A DNA stretch of 12,094 nt from JBHIER01 sp046760705 [NCBI: bacterium]. GTDB taxonomy: Bacteria; JBHIER01; G020348925. Below the pieces are notes generated by a model. The model was given only the letters and a program-made list of their open reading frames with translations. It had not been told where the DNA came from and did no database searches. The stretch covers positions 1 through 12,094 of the forward strand of contig JBHIER010000047.1 of NCBI GenBank assembly GCA_046760705.1. The letters are read 5' to 3'. Below are positions 8,501-12,094 of this stretch, one piece after another (position 1 is the first letter of the stretch; each line of letters begins with the position of its first letter). Made by a program: the position numbers and the translations under genes.

Positions 8501-9205
8501 AAAGAGGCCACGCCGGTGAGGGTGGTTCCGCCCGATATGACCGAGGGCATCAACTTCAGCCTGTCCCCCGTCCTGTGGGAAGGTGGTGGATCGATCACTG
8601 GGAGGATCTTCGAAGGTGACAGCTCTACGCCGGCTTCAGAGGCGTGGGTGTATGCCCTCGACCCAGACGCCAACCCCGTGGCCTGGGACCAGACCGGGCC
8701 GGACGGCAACTACTTTCTGAAGGGTTTGGCCCCAGGTTCTTACACCGTGCAGGCATCAAAGGTGCCATTTGACGCCGCATACTACGGTAACGCCACCGAC
8801 TTTGAGGGATCGACACCTGTCATCGTTGGGGTGGAGAGTGTCTCAGGCGTTAACTTAGTTCTGAGGGGGGCCACAGAGACGGCCGTCGAGGACGACGGTG
8901 ATGCCGATCTGATACCAGAAGGGTTTGCTCTTGAGCAGAATTACCCCAACCCCTTCAATCCCATAACCAGTATCCAGTACTCAGTGGTCAGTGATCTGTT
9001 TCCACCCCACGTAACTCTGAAGATATATAATCTTCTGGGACAAGAGGTGCAAAGGCTGGTGGATGAACCTCAGGAGACTGGATACTACACCGTCACCTGG
9101 GACGGTCGGGATTTCTCTGGCCAGCAAGTGGCAAGCGGTGTCTACTTCTGTCGACTCCAGGCTGGAGAATACGCTTCGACCATCAAGATGGTTCTGATGA
9201 AATAG
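5525..9205 (+). CDS. Large surface protein: ten carboxypeptidase-regulatory-like repeats plus sorting domain
   Basis: A 1226-aa protein. ATG at 5525 has AGGAGG (5511-5516) 8 bases upstream and opens a signal peptide ending near SLA-ADG (about residue 26). Ten beta-sandwich repeats of about 85-115 aa start near residues 58, 160, 272, 369, 476, 588, 701, 814, 916 and 1021. Each begins GSISGRV-type, continues with PI..A.V and DG.Y.I.GL..G.YYV, and ends in a conserved Y-x(3-4)-V-x(4)-EAT-x-V-x-V linker. This is the CarboxypepD_reg-like fold (PF13620 type). Repeats 4-7 add a paired-cysteine pattern (RVC near the start, RC before the TD turn), probably a disulfide per repeat. A linker (about 1095-1135) precedes the FlgD-Ig/Por-type sorting domain (1136-1226; NYPNPFNP, VTLKIYNLLGQEV, WDGRD, ASGVYF). 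It is probably an elongated surface stalk or adhesin, and overlaps the preceding ORF's nominal end by 4 bp. Confidence 0.92.
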   Translation: MRFGLFFKVFALVAISFAFLWAPSLAADGPTFGTKILIAEGMKISQGKDTVFGATAGGAITGKVSSDSDGGPISEAWVVASGAPEGEVVGWAVSGWDGTYLIAGLAPGEYYVAASARGYLSEYYDDVTEPEEATPVAVPDSGTAADIDFSLTFHGPHHGEGSISGRVFDDSTGKPIEGAHVLAVTSLCLSDDPSCSDSLFWMGEAITGPGGMYQIEGLITGDYIVSVSAYGYLPEFYDDVYHPDEATPVHVEEPNNTPQINFGLSKFVPGRGSISGTVLAEADSTPIGDAWVMAYSPTNPFSAGAAATKPDGGYRIERLMSSDYYVVARAPEFHAEWYDNVKTEQEATLVPVTSPEETPEIDFYLGYLGSISGRVTSESDGSPIVGARVCAFPANDMPNIFPGSDYELWPRCAATDTSGEYTIKGLPSGEYYVGVWACGYLSEWYDGVRGRDEATPVTVEEEEETPDIHFALSTGGSISGRVVSELDGAPVPSARVCVTPLADSTDWPGLFPWPDDVLWDRCRCALTDADGRYVVAGLVSGNYYVHVWAEGFLPEWYDGVQFEEEATPVTVVESEQTPDIDFALSTGGSISGQVVAESDGHPIPRARVCVFSALDSAWLPLSVLWPPDEDMPFGTMRCVETDRDGGYRVDKLYTGDYFVVAWAETFLPEWYEEAAGWEEATPVAVIDPEETPGIDFTLSKGGSISGRVISRNASGEEGSPIHGATVCAFHLFDAAVEPEISPSGFARCAVTDEHGRYTITGLKSGFYLVVASAWGYEEQWYDHVRNPREATPVEVLAPEQTPDINFGLRPWGGEASITGRVVDEKDGHPIPEAYVEARRGDGWWTGRALTREDGTYVIADLPSGNYYVSVKAKGYIAEFYDNVRDPKEATYVEVVEPLNTPDINFELERRSSQFVGGIAGTVTADSDTTPIDEAFVLAFSLNSVGVRNEAVGVAVTDESGHYTITDLPGGQYVVLCFAEGYIGEIYDDVLDPKEATPVRVVPPDMTEGINFSLSPVLWEGGGSITGRIFEGDSSTPASEAWVYALDPDANPVAWDQTGPDGNYFLKGLAPGSYTVQASKVPFDAAYYGNATDFEGSTPVIVGVESVSGVNLVLRGATETAVEDDGDADLIPEGFALEQNYPNPFNPITSIQYSVVSDLFPPHVTLKIYNLLGQEVQRLVDEPQETGYYTVTWDGRDFSGQQVASGVYFCRLQAGEYASTIKMVLMK
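8969..8996 (+). repeat. Heptamer array inside the sorting domain of the large surface protein
   Basis: Four 7-bp units in a row: AGTATCC, AGTACTC, AGTGGTC, AGTGATC. They encode most of SIQYSVVSD just after YPNPFNP. The same array type occurs at the same protein position in the downstream cohesin-like gene (10028-10058). Confidence 0.8.
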
Positions 9206-9234
9206 GAATGAACCGAAAGAAGGCATGAGGCAGC

Positions 9235-9315
9235 GATGGAGGAGGAGAGGAACTGAATATGCATGGATGGTGCATCTTCGAAGGAGTAAAAGTGACCGCT
9301 CTCTCCTCCTTCATC
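9235..9315. repeat. Long-range inverted repeat with 15-bp arms
   Basis: GATGGAGGAGGAGAG (9235-9249) pairs with CTCTCCTCCTTCATC (9301-9315) at 14 of 15 positions across a 51-base spacer. The spacer itself contains ATGCA...TGCAT (9259-9275) and the palindrome CTTCGAAG (9276-9283). The left arm contains a Shine-Dalgarno-like run, which the right arm would pair with in RNA. Confidence 0.6.
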
Positions 9316-9360
9316 CGCCCAGATTGTGGGCATAATCCAATCTGGGTTTCCCTTTCATGA
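9259..9360 (+). CDS. Possible 33-codon leader peptide ORF
   Basis: ATG at 9259 follows the purine run GGAGGAGAGG (9241-9250) at a plausible distance. The frame stays open for 33 codons (MHGWCIFEGVK...PIWVSLS) and stops at TGA 9358-9360. Its ribosome-binding site lies in one arm of the inverted repeat and the other arm lies within the ORF. It could be a regulatory leader peptide for the gene at 9456, or a chance frame. No homology is recognised. Confidence 0.2.
   Translation: MHGWCIFEGVKVTALSSFIRPDCGHNPIWVSLS
9318..9355 (+). terminator. Terminator-like hairpin after the large surface protein
   Basis: The stem CCCAGATT (9318-9325) / AATCTGGG (9339-9346) has a 13-base loop and is followed by TTTCCCTTT. 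It is the first stem with a T-rich tail after the stop at 9205 and is the best candidate end of the upstream transcript. The long loop makes it a moderate candidate only. Confidence 0.45.
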
Positions 9361-9405
9361 GGGTTCGCCTCTCATAAGCTGGGGCAGGAGTTGAACTCCT
9401 GCCCC
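9357..9405. repeat. Two consecutive hairpins upstream of the cohesin-like gene
   Basis: The first is ATGAGGG / CCTCTCAT around a TTCG loop (9357-9375, one G-T pair). The second is a perfect palindrome with arms GGGGCAGGAGTT (9381-9392) and AACTCCTGCCCC (9394-9405) around a single G. Neither has a T-run. They lie 50-100 bp upstream of the start at 9456, so they could form a structured 5' leader, or be dispersed palindromic repeats. Confidence 0.6.
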
Positions 9406-9455
9406 CTGGACCCGGAAGGTCCGATTCGAAATATCCAGGAAAGGAGGTGCAAGTG

Positions 9456-10262
9456 ATGTTGAAGGGCCTATATCGTCTAAGACTTGGTGGTTGGGTCTGC
9501 GTTGGAACAGTGGGGCTGCTGTTGGTCAGTGCCGTCTTTGTCGGGGCCGAAGAGAGGGTGGAGAAAGCGACGGCGGAACTCTGGCCAGGCGATGCGCTGG
9601 CCGCAGTTTCTGGCGAGACCGTTCATCTTCCAGTGGCGGTCAGTACCAGCACCCCCTTGGCCGGTGTTCAACTGAGACTGAGCTTTGATCCCGCCAAGAT
9701 GGTTCCAGGAAAGCCGGAGCTGACGGACCGGAGCGCAGATATGACAGTGGCCTACAACGCCCAGGACGGGGAATTGACCGTCATCGTCTACAGCGCCTCT
9801 GGGAAGGTGATTTCAGCAGGTGAGGGGCCTGTGGTAAGCGTGCCTTTTAAGGTGGCAGACTTTGGACCTTGGACCTCGGACCTTGGACTGAAGTTTGAAG
9901 AAGTCATCTTGGCCAGCCCGGAGGCCGAAGCCATTCCTGTTACGGTGAAGCCCGCCTCGGTTTCGTTAGGGGTGAGGACGCCCACCCACTACGGCCTGAC
10001 CCAAAACTATCCCAACCCTTTTAACCCAGTGACCAGTATTCAGTATTCAGTGGTCAGTCCCGTTCACACCACCCTGAAGATTTATAATATCTTGGGGCAA
10101 GAAGTGAGGACGCTGGTGAATGAGGTCATGGAACCGGGATTTCACTCCGTCAATTGGGATGGGAGAGATAGTCAGGGAGCAGAGGTGGCCAGCGGGGTCT
10201 ACTTTTATCGCCTCGTCGCAGGAGATTTTTCCAACACCAAGCGCATGCTGCTGCTGAAGTGA
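9456..10262 (+). CDS. Secreted cohesin-like domain protein with FlgD-type sorting domain
   Basis: A 268-aa protein starting at ATG 9456, 8 bases after AGGAGG (9442-9447); GTG 9453 is a possible alternative. The signal peptide (about 1-30) ends near VFVGA-EER. A cohesin-like beta domain follows at about 35-170: a 'VSGETVHLPVAVS' strand, then LAGVQLRLSFDPAKM, VYSASGKVISAGEGPVVSV, and an EVILAS end. This matches the calcium-independent jelly-roll layout of cohesins and their relatives. The C-terminal 80 residues are the sorting domain (NYPNPFNP, TLKIYNILGQEVRTL, NWDGRD, ASGVYFYRL), which in related bacteria directs secretion and surface attachment. The next gene encodes a dockerin, so this may be its surface receptor. 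Two heptamer arrays lie within the coding sequence. Confidence 0.85.
   Translation: MLKGLYRLRLGGWVCVGTVGLLLVSAVFVGAEERVEKATAELWPGDALAAVSGETVHLPVAVSTSTPLAGVQLRLSFDPAKMVPGKPELTDRSADMTVAYNAQDGELTVIVYSASGKVISAGEGPVVSVPFKVADFGPWTSDLGLKFEEVILASPEAEAIPVTVKPASVSLGVRTPTHYGLTQNYPNPFNPVTSIQYSVVSPVHTTLKIYNILGQEVRTLVNEVMEPGFHSVNWDGRDSQGAEVASGVYFYRLVAGDFSNTKRMLLLK
9857..9891 (-). repeat. Heptamer array inside the cohesin-like domain
   Basis: Units AGACTTT, GGACCTT, GGACCTC, GGACCTT, GGACTGA run in tandem. They encode the ADFGPWTSDLGL loop. Read on the - strand, the units are the AAGGTCC type seen in the intergenic array at 50-84. Confidence 0.8.
10028..10058 (+). repeat. Heptamer array inside the sorting domain of the cohesin-like protein
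   Basis: Units AGTGACC, AGTATTC, AGTATTC, AGTGGTC and a partial AGT. They encode TSIQYSVVS immediately after YPNPFNP, at the same place as the array at 8969-8996. Confidence 0.8.
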
Positions 10263-10273
10263 GCGATGGTGAA

Positions 10274-10299
10274 AAGGGGCGAGGAAAACCTCGCCCCTT
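10274..10299 (+). terminator. Strong hairpin after the cohesin-like gene
   Basis: AAGGGGCGAGG (10274-10284) and CCTCGCCCCTT (10289-10299) are exact reverse complements around an AAAA loop, starting 11 bp after the stop codon. Only a weak T content follows. It probably ends transcription here, separating the dockerin gene from the upstream gene. The rest of the gap to 10418 holds no clear promoter. Confidence 0.6.
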
Positions 10300-10417
10300 A
10301 TAGCTCCATTAAAATCAAAGCTTCCACGTCCCTCGTCTCGGAGTCGCTGAAGTTCCGATTTATCGTTTGAGAGATTGTTACTATCCAACCTGTAGCTTGA
10401 TAGACGAGGATTCAATT

Positions 10418-12079
10418 ATGAAAAATGCAATTTCATCAATAAGCCGGGTGGCGATAACTGCCCTACTGACCTCAATTGTTACGTTCGTCTCACTGAATGG
10501 ACAGGAGCAGACTGTCGGGCTGTTCCTGAACGATTCAACGGCTTTCAATGGATACACCTTATTTGCTCCCTTGCAGTACACAACCACCTATCTCATTGAT
10601 AATAATGGACTGCTCGTCCACTCCTGGGGAAGCAATTTCTTTCCTGGAAATTCCGTCTATTTGTTGGAGAGTGGTCATCTTCTTCGAACAGGTATGTTGC
10701 AAAACCAGACATTTACGGCCGGTGGAGCAGGAGGGCTCGTTCAGGAATTTGACTGGGAAGGAAACCTTCTTTGGGATTTCGAATATGCCAACAGTCAGTA
10801 TCTTCAGCATCACGACATTGAATGGCTGCCGAATGGCAATGTGCTGTTGATCGCCTGGGAGTATAAGACCGCTGCTGAAGCCATCACTGCCGGCCGTGAT
10901 CCGGCACTACTCAAGGACGGAGAATTGTGGCCGGACCATATCATCGAAGTTGAGCCGGACGGGGTGAGCGGCGGAAATATCGTCTGGGAATGGCACGTAT
11001 GGGATCATCTCATTCAGGACCAAGATTCGACAAAAGAAAATTATGGCGTGGTGGCAGATCACCCCGAATTGGTGGACATAAATTTCGTTACTTCTTTCGG
11101 GCCTGCCCAGGGGAGAGCTGACTGGACTCACGTTAATTCAATCGATTATGACGAAGAATTCGATCAGATCCTGCTCAGTGTTCCCAGGTTCAGTGAAATC
11201 TGGGTGCTCGATCACAGCACTTCCACCGCAGAAGCTGCCGGCCATACGGGAGGCAATAGTGGCAAAGGCGGCGACATTCTCTACCGGTGGGGCAATCCCC
11301 AGGCCTACCGTGCAGGGAATACAGGAGATCGAAAGCTTTTCAGTCAGCATGATGCGCAATGGATTGAGACAGGACTTCCGGGAGCAGGAAATATTCTGAT
11401 TTTCAATAACGGAAACGGCCGCGGAGGTCCCGGAGGGAACTATTCTTCTGTAGATGAGATTGTGCCGCCAGTAGACGAGAATGGCAATTATCCGCTTATC
11501 CCCGGTGCTGCCTACGGTCCTGCTGAAGCGGTCTGGTCTTATACGGCTGAATCTCCCGCAGATTTTTTTGCAAATCACATTTCCGGCGCCCAGCGCCTTC
11601 CCAACGGCAATACGCTCATCTGCGACGGCCCCAGCGGCATCTTCTTCGAAGTCACGTCGGAAGGTGAGACTGTGTGGAAATACATCAACCCGGTCACAGA
11701 TGAAGGACCATTAACCCAGGGCAATCCGATACCTGAAGGTCAAAATGGCCTGACCAATCAGGTCTTCCGGAGCTATCGGTATGCGCCCGATTATTCGGGC
11801 CTTGATGGCAGAGATCTGACACCTCGGGACCCCATAGAGTTATACCCACCGGAGGAGGGGACAAAAGGCGATGTCAACGATGATGGCCAGATCAATGTCC
11901 TGGATGTGGTGAAGCTTGTGTGTATTATTCTCAATACCTGTGAGTATGACGAGGCCATGTTTGTCAGAGCAGATTGGAATGAAGATGGTCAGGTAAACGT
12001 CCTTGATGCTGTGGGCATTGTTCAATACATTTTAGGTGAGGAGCCACAACGGTCCATTGAAATTTCTCGAGTCAAGTAG
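10418..12079 (+). CDS. Secreted arylsulfotransferase-like beta-propeller protein with type I dockerin
   Basis: A 553-aa protein. ATG 10418 has GAGGA (10405-10409) 8 bases upstream and opens a signal peptide (about 1-29). The main part (about 35-460) resembles the arylsulfotransferase (ASST, PF05935/PF14269) propeller. Recurrent blade motifs are HHDIEWLPNGNVLLIAWE, DWTHVNSIDYDEEFDQILLS, FSQHDAQWI and NHISGAQRLPNGNTLICDG, with blade-like W and G positions between them. The conserved histidines in these motifs are candidates for the sulfate-transfer centre, but I cannot fix the catalytic one. It could also be a non-catalytic propeller. The C-terminus (about 484-545) is a type I dockerin with two EF-type calcium loops, GDVNDDGQINVLD and ADWNEDGQVNVLD. 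It has no FlgD-type sorting domain, so it may be held by the cohesin-like protein encoded just upstream. GC content is visibly lower than in the preceding genes. Confidence 0.85.
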   Translation: MKNAISSISRVAITALLTSIVTFVSLNGQEQTVGLFLNDSTAFNGYTLFAPLQYTTTYLIDNNGLLVHSWGSNFFPGNSVYLLESGHLLRTGMLQNQTFTAGGAGGLVQEFDWEGNLLWDFEYANSQYLQHHDIEWLPNGNVLLIAWEYKTAAEAITAGRDPALLKDGELWPDHIIEVEPDGVSGGNIVWEWHVWDHLIQDQDSTKENYGVVADHPELVDINFVTSFGPAQGRADWTHVNSIDYDEEFDQILLSVPRFSEIWVLDHSTSTAEAAGHTGGNSGKGGDILYRWGNPQAYRAGNTGDRKLFSQHDAQWIETGLPGAGNILIFNNGNGRGGPGGNYSSVDEIVPPVDENGNYPLIPGAAYGPAEAVWSYTAESPADFFANHISGAQRLPNGNTLICDGPSGIFFEVTSEGETVWKYINPVTDEGPLTQGNPIPEGQNGLTNQVFRSYRYAPDYSGLDGRDLTPRDPIELYPPEEGTKGDVNDDGQINVLDVVKLVCIILNTCEYDEAMFVRADWNEDGQVNVLDAVGIVQYILGEEPQRSIEISRVK

Positions 12080-12094
12080 GTATTCCCTGTCCGA

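Noticed and set aside
9376-9440. tRNA-like sequence with GGTCCGATTCGAA
   Set aside because: The T-arm-like string is not accompanied by acceptor, D and anticodon stems in cloverleaf order; the palindrome explains the pairing.
9447-9455. GTG start at 9447 for the cohesin-like gene
   Set aside because: This GTG overlaps the AGGAGG ribosome-binding site itself; ATG 9456 is correctly spaced.
10367-10417. TTG start at 10367 for the dockerin protein
   Set aside because: No ribosome-binding site precedes it, while ATG 10418 has one and begins the signal peptide.

Overview
The window reads as accessory chromosome of an uncultured, probably FCB-type Gram-negative bacterium (KSB1, Zixibacteria or Latescibacteria are the sort of group I would guess). 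The evidence is two exported proteins ending in the YPNPFNP / FlgD-Ig-like C-terminal sorting domain, a cohesin-like domain, a dockerin, a membrane-bound sigma-54 activator, and intergenic DNA full of short tandem repeats and small palindromes. I cannot name the organism. All convincing genes are on the + strand.

Layout. Bases 1-930 are degenerate DNA. They hold short-period tandem repeats (1-118) and two broken small genes. The first (205-413) carries a 65-bp palindromic insert whose exact removal restores one open frame. The second (438-830) has an ArsR-like start, a single in-frame TAG inside a second palindromic repeat, and a coiled-coil tail. A sigma-70-type promoter (853-880) precedes an 848-aa regulator (932-3478) made of CHASE2 sensor, membrane helices, coiled coil, sigma-54 AAA+ domain and Fis-type HTH.

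After the regulator come a perfect 16-bp-arm palindrome (3500-3535), an IHF-like site (3614-3626) and a full-consensus -24/-12 promoter (3679-3693). These lead into a FecR-like exported protein (3754-4245), a lipoprotein with a duplicated CxCMC domain (4497-5528, 3' end possibly frameshifted) and a 1226-aa surface protein with ten carboxypeptidase-regulatory-like repeats and a sorting domain (5525-9205). The simplest reading is a local circuit: a one-component membrane sensor activates a sigma-54 promoter for a cell-envelope operon.

Bases 9206-9455 are a densely folded intergenic region. Then come a secreted cohesin-like protein with the same sorting domain (9456-10262), a strong hairpin, and a lower-GC arylsulfotransferase-like beta-propeller protein ending in a type I dockerin (10418-12079). 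The neighbouring cohesin and dockerin suggest a non-cellulosomal surface-attachment pair.

The most unusual signals are the regulator/promoter circuit, and heptamer repeats that occur between genes and also inside coding sequence, where they encode part of the sorting domain and part of the cohesin-like domain.
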